From: Acidobacteriota bacterium
GTDB taxonomy: Bacteria > Acidobacteriota > Terriglobia > Terriglobales > Acidobacteriaceae
Direction: 5' to 3'
Length of the DNA: 7,522 bases
Assembly (NCBI GenBank): GCA_021778875.1
Contig: JAJYBT010000101.1
Coordinates: 1-7,522, forward strand
Shown: piece after piece, positions 1 through 5,634 of the stretch
How the letters are laid out: the number at the start of each line of letters is the position of its first letter
How positions within the stretch are numbered: the stretch's first letter is position 1
The notes under the pieces: generated by a model
Database searches by the model: none
What the model was told of the DNA's origin: nothing
Seen by the model: only the letters and a program-made list of their open reading frames with translations
Program-made: the position numbers and the translations under genes

Positions 1-516
1 GCTTCCGTTTCCGTTCTTTCCGGTGGGAACGCTTGCGCCCAGAAACGCCGTGACAATGGCGTTGCCGTGCTCCTCATTGCGCGCAAAGATGCGGTACTTG
101 GAGAGGAATGAAACGTCGCCGAAGCCGTCGTTTGTTTTGGGCGCCAGATGGTTGAAGAAGGGGGGCAGATTGAAGAGCAGCTCGATGTGGCGCTCGGGAA
201 TCAGTTCCAGCCCTTTGCCGTTGTCATAGACCCATGTGTTGTAACCCGCATTGCTGGTCTGGCGCACGAAGTCGGCACGAATCTCCTGCTCCAGGCGCGG
301 CGTAACGGTAACCAGCGGCGTAATCCAGTGCGGCTGCTCGTTCTGGGTTGCGCTCACCCTGGCCTGATAGCGGGCGATGAAGGTCGAATCTGCATCCGGC
401 GACGGCTGCGCGGGCACGCTCAGGGGCACAAGAACAATGGCAGCGAGGAACAGGGCAAGAGTGACGGGCGCCCGGTGGGCTGGCAGAGTTCCAGTGGGTG
501 AACAAGTTTGTGGCAT
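1..516 (-). CDS. Secreted outer-membrane beta-barrel protein, 5' part (3' end beyond the window)
   Basis: Reading the minus strand from an ATG at 516-514, the frame stays open for 172 codons to the window edge, so the C-terminus is missing. Residues 1-36 form a signal peptide: an Arg/His-containing n-region, a hydrophobic core at about 17-33, and a likely cleavage after SVPA. The mature part has alternating, aromatic-rich strands. The segment GFGDVSFLSKYRIF (about 131-144) followed by a strand ending in GASVPTGK is typical of the broad outer-membrane 'MetA-pathway/transporter' barrel group (PF13557-like). That assignment is from memory and is tentative. The start is fixed by an in-frame TAG at 531-529. 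No Shine-Dalgarno precedes the ATG. It is divergent from the HTH-Mop gene. Substrate and role are unknown. Confidence 0.72.
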   Translation of the reverse strand, partial: MPQTCSPTGTLPAHRAPVTLALFLAAIVLVPLSVPAQPSPDADSTFIARYQARVSATQNEQPHWITPLVTVTPRLEQEIRADFVRQTSNAGYNTWVYDNGKGLELIPERHIELLFNLPPFFNHLAPKTNDGFGDVSFLSKYRIFARNEEHGNAIVTAFLGASVPTGKNGNGS

Positions 517-670
517 GATTCTACGATTCTATACGTATTTGATTCGCGATTTTGCATGATAACTGATATGTGCGGTGAAAGCCTGTTGAATTTCGCCGGC
601 GCATGGGGCGGGGTATATCCTTGCTGCAAGGCTTTCCGTAGCATTAAATGCCTGAGGGCGAGGAGGTTAC
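517..670. other. Divergent intergenic region between the barrel gene and the HTH-Mop regulator
   Basis: This 154-bp stretch separates two divergent genes and must hold both promoters. It is clearly more AT-rich than the flanking genes between about 515 and 595. It contains a direct repeat GATTCTA (517-523 and 525-531) next to the 8-bp palindrome ATACGTAT (531-538). I could not find a convincing -35/-10 pair with normal spacing for either gene. The best candidates (TTGATT 539-544 with TGATAT 564-569; TTGAAT 586-591 with TATATC 614-619) have spacers of 19 and 22 bp. The AT-rich block beside a likely autoregulator is a reasonable place for an operator. Confidence 0.4.
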
Positions 671-1084
671 ATGGCCAACGTGGATGTTCTTCTCACACCG
701 AGAGAGGCGGCAGCGGCATTGGGCGTGAGCTATGCCGCCATCAAGCAGTGGATTCTTGCCGGCAGCCTGAAGACCAGGAAGACGCCGGGGGGCCATCATC
801 GCATTCCGCAGAGCGCTCTTACGCCGCTGTTGAAGTCGGCGCCGGCAAAATCGCGCATCGAGTCGCGCGAGCGGTTCCGCACGGTGAGCGGCCGCAACCA
901 GTTGGTTGGCAAGGTGGTCGAAGTCAAATTCGGCGGCCTGCTGGCCAAGGTGGTTCTGGCCATCGGCGATCAGCAGATTACGTCCATCATCACCGCCGAT
1001 GCGGCCCGCGAAATGCAACTGCGCAAAGGCCAGACAGCGGCGGCGCTGATGAAGGCGACGGAAGTGATGATTGTTCGAGTGTAG
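671..1084 (+). CDS. HTH-Mop transcriptional regulator (excisionase-type HTH fused to molybdate-binding Mop/TOBE domain)
   Basis: This 137-residue protein has two recognisable parts. Residues about 8-55 are a MerR/excisionase-type winged helix-turn-helix (LTPREAAAALGVSYAAIKQW, then the wing TPGGHHRI). Residues about 73-137 are a single Mop/TOBE domain (SGRNQLVGKVVEVK, ITSIIT, ALMKATEVMI), the fold that binds molybdate or tungstate oxyanions at oligomer interfaces. Proteins of this layout are usually small molybdate-responsive or molybdate-buffering DNA-binding proteins. The start is firm: AGGAGG at 661-666 lies 4 nt before the ATG. The gene is divergent from the barrel gene and 111 bp upstream of the kinase gene. 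No molybdate transport or cofactor gene is visible, so its target is unknown. It may regulate itself or the divergent gene. Confidence 0.88.
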   Translation: MANVDVLLTPREAAAALGVSYAAIKQWILAGSLKTRKTPGGHHRIPQSALTPLLKSAPAKSRIESRERFRTVSGRNQLVGKVVEVKFGGLLAKVVLAIGDQQITSIITADAAREMQLRKGQTAAALMKATEVMIVRV

Positions 1085-1195
1085 ATGCGCTCGCCGGGCG
1101 TGATGAATGCGGGGTTTCTGCTCCAGGCAGCGCCGGACTTCAGGCTGCACGCATGGATTATGATTCAATCTGTCTGTAGTTCCCTTTGAGCCAAC

Positions 1196-2272
1196 ATGAC
1201 GGAAAAGCAGCGGGAAGGCGGGGGTTTGAATCGCTCAAGCGAGCGTGAGCGCCTTCTGCTCTGGCTCAGCGGCGCGTGGATACTTCCATTGGTGGGCGTT
1301 GCCTGGTGGCTCTCTCCCGGCGCTGAGGCGGGCAGAGCAATTCTGGTGGGGGTTGCAGTGCTTCTTGCGCCTATTCCTGCTGTGCTGTATGCGCGCAGCC
1401 AGCGGCGCCGCCTGCTCGCGGAGGCGGCGCAGGCAGAGGAAGTGGCCGCGCAGACGAAGCTGCAATTGGAGACGGTGCGGTACCGCACGTCGCGCCTCCG
1501 CGAGGAGCTGCAGGTGGCCGACCGGCAGGCGCGGCTCTCGCATCAGCTCACGCTGCTGGGCCAGTTCACGGCCGGATTCATGCACGAGTTCAACAATCCG
1601 TTAGCGATTGTGGCTGGACGGCTTGAGGTGTTGCTGGACGAGCGCAAGGACGATGCGCCGCTTTGCGCCGACCTGCAGCAGATGTTGAATGAGGCGCGCT
1701 ACATGAGCAACATTGCCAGCACGCTGCTGCAGGCGCTGCGCCGGGAGCGTGGCGGCGAGGTGTTCGACTCCTCCCCGCCGCAGAAGGCCCTGGAGGATGC
1801 GATTGCGGCTTTCCGGCTGCCGGCAAAAACGCAGGGCGTAAAGCTGGTGGAATCCATCGGCGACGCGCCGCGCGTGGATGTGCCGGAACATGTTGTGGGC
1901 GAGGTGGTTCGCGGCCTGCTGAGCAATGCGCTCCAGGTGCTGCAGGGACGCGAGGATGGTGTTGTCTGGGTGCGTCTTGAGCCGTATCGCGCGGCCGGAG
2001 CGAAGGTGGTGGCCAGGGTGGAGGACAACGGTCCGGGCGTGCCGGAGAACATCCGCGCCCATCTGTTTGAACCGTTCATTTCACAAAGCAGCGGGCGGGA
2101 GCGGCTGGGGCTCGGTCTGTTTCTGGCGGCCAGCCTGCTGGATATGTATGATGGCCGAATCCGTTACGAAACAAGGGAAGGTGGAGGCGCCAGCTTTGTG
2201 GTCGAGCTGCCCCCGGCGCGATTCACCCGCAGCCAGCCCTATCACTGGTTCGCCGGAGGAGCCACTGAGTGA
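1196..2272 (+). CDS. Membrane-bound sensor histidine kinase (NtrB-like)
   Basis: This 358-residue kinase autophosphorylates on a His and passes the phosphate to the regulator encoded next. Two transmembrane helices (about 20-39 and 47-66) are joined by only a few residues, so there is almost no periplasmic sensor domain. A charged, Gln/Glu/Arg-rich helical linker (about 67-118) is probably a coiled coil. The H-box FMHEFNNPLAIV carries the phospho-acceptor H130. The ATPase domain has an N-box with N244 (LLSNALQ), a G1 box DNGPGVP (277-283) and a G2 box LGLGLFLA (304-311). ATG 1196 is the first possible start, because an in-frame TGA sits at 1187-1189. The ribosome site is weak. The stop overlaps the regulator's GTG by 4 nt (GTGA), indicating translational coupling. 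The signal is unknown. With no external domain it probably senses something in the membrane or cytoplasm, such as quinone or redox state (inference). Confidence 0.9.
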   Translation: MTEKQREGGGLNRSSERERLLLWLSGAWILPLVGVAWWLSPGAEAGRAILVGVAVLLAPIPAVLYARSQRRRLLAEAAQAEEVAAQTKLQLETVRYRTSRLREELQVADRQARLSHQLTLLGQFTAGFMHEFNNPLAIVAGRLEVLLDERKDDAPLCADLQQMLNEARYMSNIASTLLQALRRERGGEVFDSSPPQKALEDAIAAFRLPAKTQGVKLVESIGDAPRVDVPEHVVGEVVRGLLSNALQVLQGREDGVVWVRLEPYRAAGAKVVARVEDNGPGVPENIRAHLFEPFISQSSGRERLGLGLFLAASLLDMYDGRIRYETREGGGASFVVELPPARFTRSQPYHWFAGGATE

Positions 2273-3666
2273 GCCGCATTCTGGTCATTGACGATGAAGC
2301 GGCGCTGGGCGAGAACATCCAGCGGATGCTGCGCCTTCCCGGCGTCTCGGTTTCGACGTTCGTTGATCCGGTCAAGGGGCTTGCCGAAGCGCTGGCGCAT
2401 CCGCCCGAGCTGGTGTTGCTGGATGTGCGCATGCCCGGCATGTCTGGCGAAGAGGTCTTTGTGCGCCTGCACGAGGCGCATCCCGGGCTGCCCATTGTTT
2501 TTCTCACCGCATTTGGGTCGGTGGAAAGCGCCGTTTTGGCCATGCGCAACGGCGCATTCGATTATCTGCAAAAGCCGTTCAAGCGCGAGGATCTTCTGCT
2601 GGTGGTGAACCGCGCGCTCTCCAACGCCAGGCTGCAGCACGAAGTGCAAACGCTCAAGGGCCGCCTGGAGTCGCTGGGAGAGACAGAGGCCGCACAGAGC
2701 CACAGCCCCGCCATGCTGGAGCAGATGGAGAAGTGCCGCCGCGCGGCGGCCACCGATGCGACCGTGATGATTCTGGGCGAGAGCGGCACGGGCAAGGAAG
2801 TGATGGCGAGGTTCATCCACAACCAGAGCCGGCGCAAGGAAGGTCCGTATGTTCCGGTGGAGTGCAGCGCCATGCCGGGATCGCTGATTGAGAGCGAGCT
2901 GTTCGGCTATGAACGCGGCGCCTTCACGGGAGCCGAACGCACCAAGAAGGGGCTCATCGAATCGGCCGACGGCGGCACGCTTTTTCTGGACGAAATGGGC
3001 GACCTGGGCGTGGAGTTGCAGACGCGCCTGTTTCGCTTTGTGGAGGAGCGGGCATTGCGACGCCTCGGCGGGCTGCAGCAGGTCAGGGTGGATTGCCGCA
3101 TCCTGTGCGCGACCAATCAGGATCTGCCTGCGAAGATCAAGGCGGGCACGTTTCGCGAGGAGCTTTACTACCGGCTGAGCGTCGTTACGGTCAAGCTGCC
3201 GCCCCTGCGCGAGCGGCCCGAGGACATTCCAAACCTGGCGCGCTTTTTTCTGGAGCGGTTCTCCCGCCGCTACGGGAAGATCCTTTCAGGCACGCCGCAG
3301 TTCTATGAAGCGCTGCTGCGACAGCCTTGGCCGGGCAACGTGCGGCAACTGAAGAATGTGATGGAGAGGTTGACGGCGTTGCATCCCGGCGGTGTGCTGG
3401 GGCCGGAGGATCTTGAAGAAGATGCACCCCGGCAGGAAGGACCGAGCCGCCTCTCCGCGCTTCCCTGGAAGGACGCCCGGGAGCAGTACCTGGCCAGTTT
3501 TGAGCGCTCCTATGCGAACGACGTGCTGGCCCGCTGCGGTGGCAATATCAGCGCGGCAGCGCGGCAGGCCGGGGTAGACCGCAAGACCTTTTATTCATTG
3601 CTGAAGCGGGAGCGGGAAGCGACTGGGGAATCCATTCCCCAACTGGAGCCGGAAACCGGGGAATGA
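2269..3666 (+). CDS. Sigma-54-dependent response regulator (NtrC family)
   Basis: This 465-residue enhancer-binding protein activates RNA polymerase carrying sigma-54. Residues 1-115 are a receiver domain: acidic pair D8/D9, phospho-acceptor D52 (VLLDVRMPG), T80 and K102. Residues about 145-375 are the AAA+ domain: Walker A GESGTGKE (170-177), the sigma-54-contacting loop GAFTGA (217-222), Walker B GTLFLDEMGD (236-245), the FREELYYRL segment (about 295-303) and the WPGNVRQL sensor-2 region (354-361). Residues about 405-448 are a Fis-type helix-turn-helix (GGNISAAARQAGVDRKTFY). All key motifs are intact, so it should be a working activator. It starts with GTG, overlapping the kinase stop. The last 15 codons and the stop coincide with two palindromes that are probably its own DNA-binding sites for the next operon. 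Confidence 0.95.
   Translation: MSRILVIDDEAALGENIQRMLRLPGVSVSTFVDPVKGLAEALAHPPELVLLDVRMPGMSGEEVFVRLHEAHPGLPIVFLTAFGSVESAVLAMRNGAFDYLQKPFKREDLLLVVNRALSNARLQHEVQTLKGRLESLGETEAAQSHSPAMLEQMEKCRRAAATDATVMILGESGTGKEVMARFIHNQSRRKEGPYVPVECSAMPGSLIESELFGYERGAFTGAERTKKGLIESADGGTLFLDEMGDLGVELQTRLFRFVEERALRRLGGLQQVRVDCRILCATNQDLPAKIKAGTFREELYYRLSVVTVKLPPLRERPEDIPNLARFFLERFSRRYGKILSGTPQFYEALLRQPWPGNVRQLKNVMERLTALHPGGVLGPEDLEEDAPRQEGPSRLSALPWKDAREQYLASFERSYANDVLARCGGNISAAARQAGVDRKTFYSLLKREREATGESIPQLEPETGE
3624..3641. promoter_or_regulatory. Palindrome 1, candidate upstream activating site for the NtrC-type regulator
   Basis: TGGGGAATCCATTCCCCA is a perfect inverted repeat with 8-bp arms and a 2-bp centre, lying inside the last codons of the regulator gene. 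Its core GGGGAATnnnTTCCCC recurs 33 bp downstream. The centre is about 119 bp upstream of the predicted sigma-54 start at about 3752, within the usual distance for enhancer sites. Binding by the adjacent regulator is inferred. Confidence 0.7.
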
Positions 3667-3673
3667 GTTCCCC
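3658..3673. promoter_or_regulatory. Palindrome 2, candidate upstream activating site
   Basis: GGGGAATGAGTTCCCC is an inverted repeat with 6-bp arms, spanning the regulator's TGA stop (3664-3666). It matches palindrome 1 at 13 of 16 positions. The two centres are 33 bp apart, about three helical turns, so two dimers would bind the same face of the helix. The centre is about 86 bp upstream of the predicted transcription start. No U-rich tract follows, which argues against a terminator. A partial third element (AAGGGCCATTCCCTT, 3682-3696) shares CCATTCCC with palindrome 1. Confidence 0.7.
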
Positions 3674-3725
3674 ACATCCGCAAGGGCCATTCCCTTAAGT
3701 TGTTGCAAATGAAGAGAAATATCTT

Positions 3726-3741
3726 TGGCCTTCCGTGTGCA
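3726..3741 (+). promoter_or_regulatory. Sigma-54 (-24/-12) promoter for the heme-porin/cytochrome operon
   Basis: TGGCCTTCCGTGTGCA fits the TGGCAC-N5-TTGCA pattern. The invariant GG (3727-3728) and GC (3739-3740) are exactly 10 nt apart, with TGGC at -24 and TGCA at -12. Transcription would begin near 3752, just before the ribosome-binding site, giving a leader of only about 16 nt. Two palindromes lie about 86 and 119 bp upstream, and a sigma-54 activator is encoded immediately before. The element itself is imperfect, and the context is what makes it convincing. Confidence 0.62.
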
Positions 3742-3753
3742 ATCAGCAGCAGC

Positions 3754-3759
3754 AAGGAG
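3754..3759 (+). promoter_or_regulatory. Ribosome-binding site that fixes the heme-porin start
   Basis: AAGGAG lies 8 nt before ATG 3768. It decides against the longer in-frame GTG at 3735, which has no ribosome site and would add 11 residues in front of a good signal peptide. That GTG also lies within the -24/-12 promoter. Confidence 0.85.
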
Positions 3760-3767
3760 TGCCTCTG

Positions 3768-5069
3768 ATGAGATCGTGGAATTCATTTCTTATTAAGATA
3801 GTCCTGGCGGCGTTCGGCCTTTCTCTCCTGATGCCCCAGCAAGGCCATGCGATTCCGGCCTTTGCACGCAAGTTCGGCGTGAAGTGTTACACGTGCCATA
3901 CGATTCCGCCGGCGCTGAACAAGACTGGCTATATGTTCAAGCGTCTGGGCTATCGCATGCCGCCTGACGAAATGGACGGCACCAAACCGGCGCCCGAGGT
4001 TTCCGCACTGGACAAGGACATCAAATTCAGCCTGACCAACTCTATGGCAATGATCCTGCAGGGTAGTGTCACGGAGGACAAGAACATTGCCGAAACCGGA
4101 ACCACTCCGGCGACAGCCACTTCAACCACATCCAGCTTCAATTTGGATGAAGCGGCCCTGTTTATCGCCGGCGCAGTGCCGGAGTCGGGCTTCTCCTATT
4201 TCGGGCACTATGAACTGTACCAGGATGGCGGCAGTGGTCTGGAGCAGGGCTTCGGCGTTTATACCGGAGGCCGCGCCAACAGCAGCTACTTCATCAAGGG
4301 TGGTGAAATTCACATGCAAGAGGGAGAGGGAACTCGTGCTGCCATGTTCTACAACCTCTTTCCTGACCCGGCTTATACCCTGACCAACGTAGATCCCATC
4401 GGCTTCACTCTCGATCAGCACCCGGTAGGAGTGGATTTCGGCTATACATGGGCGTCGAACTACTTCAAGAATATTTTTGCCGTATCTGCCAAGGTCACCA
4501 ACGGTCTGAATGCGGACGGCAGCGAGATTCTTGGTGGTTCGACCAAGAACTCCAAAGATGTGTGGGTTGACGCTGATTACTGGTTTGGACCTGACGGTGG
4601 CGTCACGGCCATATATTATCACGGCTCGAAAGACCAGATCCAGAATCCCGGTGCGGACAACCAGTTTACCTATCGTCCGACCTTTTACCGGGCCGGCGCA
4701 TTCGGTAACTACCTGTTCTTTGACAAGCTGGACCTGTTGGGCGGTTACATCCACAGCCGCGACGATTGGCGTTGGGATCAGACATCACCCATGTCTTACT
4801 ACAGCGCTGATACCTATCGCGGAGAAGTGGACTACTACATCAAAACTGGCACCGTCTTCATGGCTCGCCTGGACCGTGGAACCGCAAAGATTGCTCCGCA
4901 GCCGGACATGCACACACGCGCCTGGGGAGTTGGCGCCGAGCATGCGCTTACGGACCTGGGCAATGTGGTGGCTCGTGTCACCTACAATCAGGAGCACGAT
5001 GGCGACCCGCTTGCTTTGTTGGGCACCACCGATAAGAAGTTCATGCTCGATTTCCGCTTCATGTGGTAA
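3768..5069 (+). CDS. Outer-membrane porin-cytochrome fusion with one N-terminal heme c (Cyc2-like architecture)
   Basis: This 433-residue protein begins with a signal peptide (hydrophobic core about 8-22, likely cleavage after GHA, residue 28). Twelve residues into the mature protein is a single heme c site, C40-YT-C43-H44, inside a conserved-looking block FARKFGVKCYTCHTIPPALN followed by Gly/Phe/Gly-spaced residues to about 63. The remaining roughly 350 residues are Gly- and aromatic-rich with alternating polarity. They end in FMLDFRFMW, a typical aromatic C-terminus for beta-barrel insertion. A heme plug followed by a barrel is the layout of Cyc2-type porin-cytochromes, which pass electrons from extracellular Fe(II) or other donors across the outer membrane. 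I see the architecture and a similar heme-site context; membership of the Cyc2 family proper is inferred and might be a sister family. The gene is first in an operon with the cytochrome gene 12 nt downstream. Confidence 0.82.
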   Translation: MRSWNSFLIKIVLAAFGLSLLMPQQGHAIPAFARKFGVKCYTCHTIPPALNKTGYMFKRLGYRMPPDEMDGTKPAPEVSALDKDIKFSLTNSMAMILQGSVTEDKNIAETGTTPATATSTTSSFNLDEAALFIAGAVPESGFSYFGHYELYQDGGSGLEQGFGVYTGGRANSSYFIKGGEIHMQEGEGTRAAMFYNLFPDPAYTLTNVDPIGFTLDQHPVGVDFGYTWASNYFKNIFAVSAKVTNGLNADGSEILGGSTKNSKDVWVDADYWFGPDGGVTAIYYHGSKDQIQNPGADNQFTYRPTFYRAGAFGNYLFFDKLDLLGGYIHSRDDWRWDQTSPMSYYSADTYRGEVDYYIKTGTVFMARLDRGTAKIAPQPDMHTRAWGVGAEHALTDLGNVVARVTYNQEHDGDPLALLGTTDKKFMLDFRFMW

Positions 5070-5081
5070 GGAGAAACTGAG

Positions 5082-5489
5082 ATGCATAAGGCAATTCGAT
5101 TTTTGGCAATCGCCAGTATGGTTGCGCCGATGTTTGTGGTGGCGCAGAGCAGCAACGTAGCCCTTCCGCAGGACAAGGGGCCCAACAAGATCGACGTCTC
5201 TTCTTACCCGCCGGAGCAGCAGAAGGCCTACAAGGTGTTTGAGAATAAGTGCGCCAAGTGCCACACGATTGCGCGCCCCATCAACACCACCATGACCAAG
5301 GCGGAGTGGGAACGCTATGTGAAGCGCATGATGCACAAGCCGAACTCGGGCATCAGCGACAGCCAGGGCAAGGAGATATTCGAGTTTCTGGCCTATGACC
5401 AGCAGATGCGCAAGGACAAGAATCCGTCGGCCTTCTCCAAATCGCTCTCTGACGAAGAGATCGAAAAGCTGAGGGCGCAGCAGCACTAA
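5082..5489 (+). CDS. Periplasmic monoheme cytochrome c
   Basis: This 135-residue protein has a signal peptide (likely cleavage after VVA, residue 21). A mature domain of about 114 residues carries one heme c site, C57-AK-C60-H61. The downstream segment WERYVKRMMHKPNSGIS (76-92) supplies a probable distal Met ligand (M83 or M84). The helix ending IFEFLAYD (about 99-106) is typical of small class I-type cytochromes, and relatives are often annotated as c-551-like. A charged Lys/Glu-rich tail follows. AAGGAG at 5068-5073 overlaps the previous stop and lies 8 nt before the ATG, so both genes are almost certainly cotranscribed. It is the natural soluble electron carrier between the heme-porin in the outer membrane and an inner-membrane complex (inference). 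Confidence 0.9.
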   Translation: MHKAIRFLAIASMVAPMFVVAQSSNVALPQDKGPNKIDVSSYPPEQQKAYKVFENKCAKCHTIARPINTTMTKAEWERYVKRMMHKPNSGISDSQGKEIFEFLAYDQQMRKDKNPSAFSKSLSDEEIEKLRAQQH

Positions 5490-5526
5490 GCAGTTTGTCA
5501 GGCGCTCATCTGGAGTTGCCTTCAAA

Positions 5527-5555
5527 CCCGGCGAGCAACTGGCCCGCTCGCCGGG
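5527..5555 (+). terminator. Strong hairpin after the cytochrome operon, possible terminator or attenuator
   Basis: Perfect 10-bp arms CCCGGCGAGC (5527-5536) and GCTCGCCGGG (5546-5555) enclose a 9-nt loop, starting 37 nt after the cytochrome stop. The following CACTTGTCTCT is pyrimidine-rich but not a real T-run. It may end the sigma-54 transcript, protect the mRNA 3' end, or allow partial read-through into the oxidoreductase gene. Confidence 0.5.
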
Positions 5556-5568
5556 CACTTGTCTCTGC

Positions 5569-5595
5569 CAGGCCGCAACCGGGAACGACGGCCTG
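5569..5595. repeat. Second inverted repeat in the intergenic region
   Basis: CAGGCCG (5569-5575) and CGGCCTG (5589-5595) are perfect 7-bp arms around a 13-nt loop, 13 bp after the first hairpin and 39 bp before the oxidoreductase start. No T-run follows on the plus strand. It could be an operator or an RNA structure in the leader. No convincing promoter was found in 5556-5634. Confidence 0.4.
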
Positions 5596-5634
5596 AAAAC
5601 GCTGTAGTGGAACATCCGTCAGAGTGGGGAGCGC

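Noticed and set aside
508..1179. Long overlapping plus-strand frame across the HTH-Mop gene
   Set aside because: Low-complexity, Arg/Gly/Ser-rich translation typical of a shadow frame in GC-rich DNA. The HTH-Mop frame has clear domains and a strong ribosome site.
1085..1189. Possible 34-codon ORF starting right after the HTH-Mop stop (TAGATG) and ending just before the kinase
   Set aside because: No ribosome-binding site, no recognisable sequence features, and nothing beyond chance length supports it.
3624..3673. The two palindromes as rho-independent terminators of the regulator gene
   Set aside because: The first lies inside the coding sequence, neither is followed by a T-run, and their shared sequence and regular spacing fit protein-binding sites better.
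3684..3706. TTGTTGC near 3701-3706 as the -12 element of a sigma-54 promoter
   Set aside because: The position where the -24 GG should be (3693-3694) reads CC. The element at 3726-3741 has the correct spacing.
3735..3767. In-frame GTG start giving an 11-residue longer heme-porin
   Set aside because: No ribosome site, lies within the predicted sigma-54 promoter, and spoils a good signal peptide. ATG 3768 has AAGGAG 8 nt upstream.
4122..4754. 210-codon minus-strand frame opposite the heme-porin, and a 276-codon one at 4785-5615
   Set aside because: Both are antisense to well-supported genes, have no ribosome site or recognisable motifs, and run across known coding boundaries.
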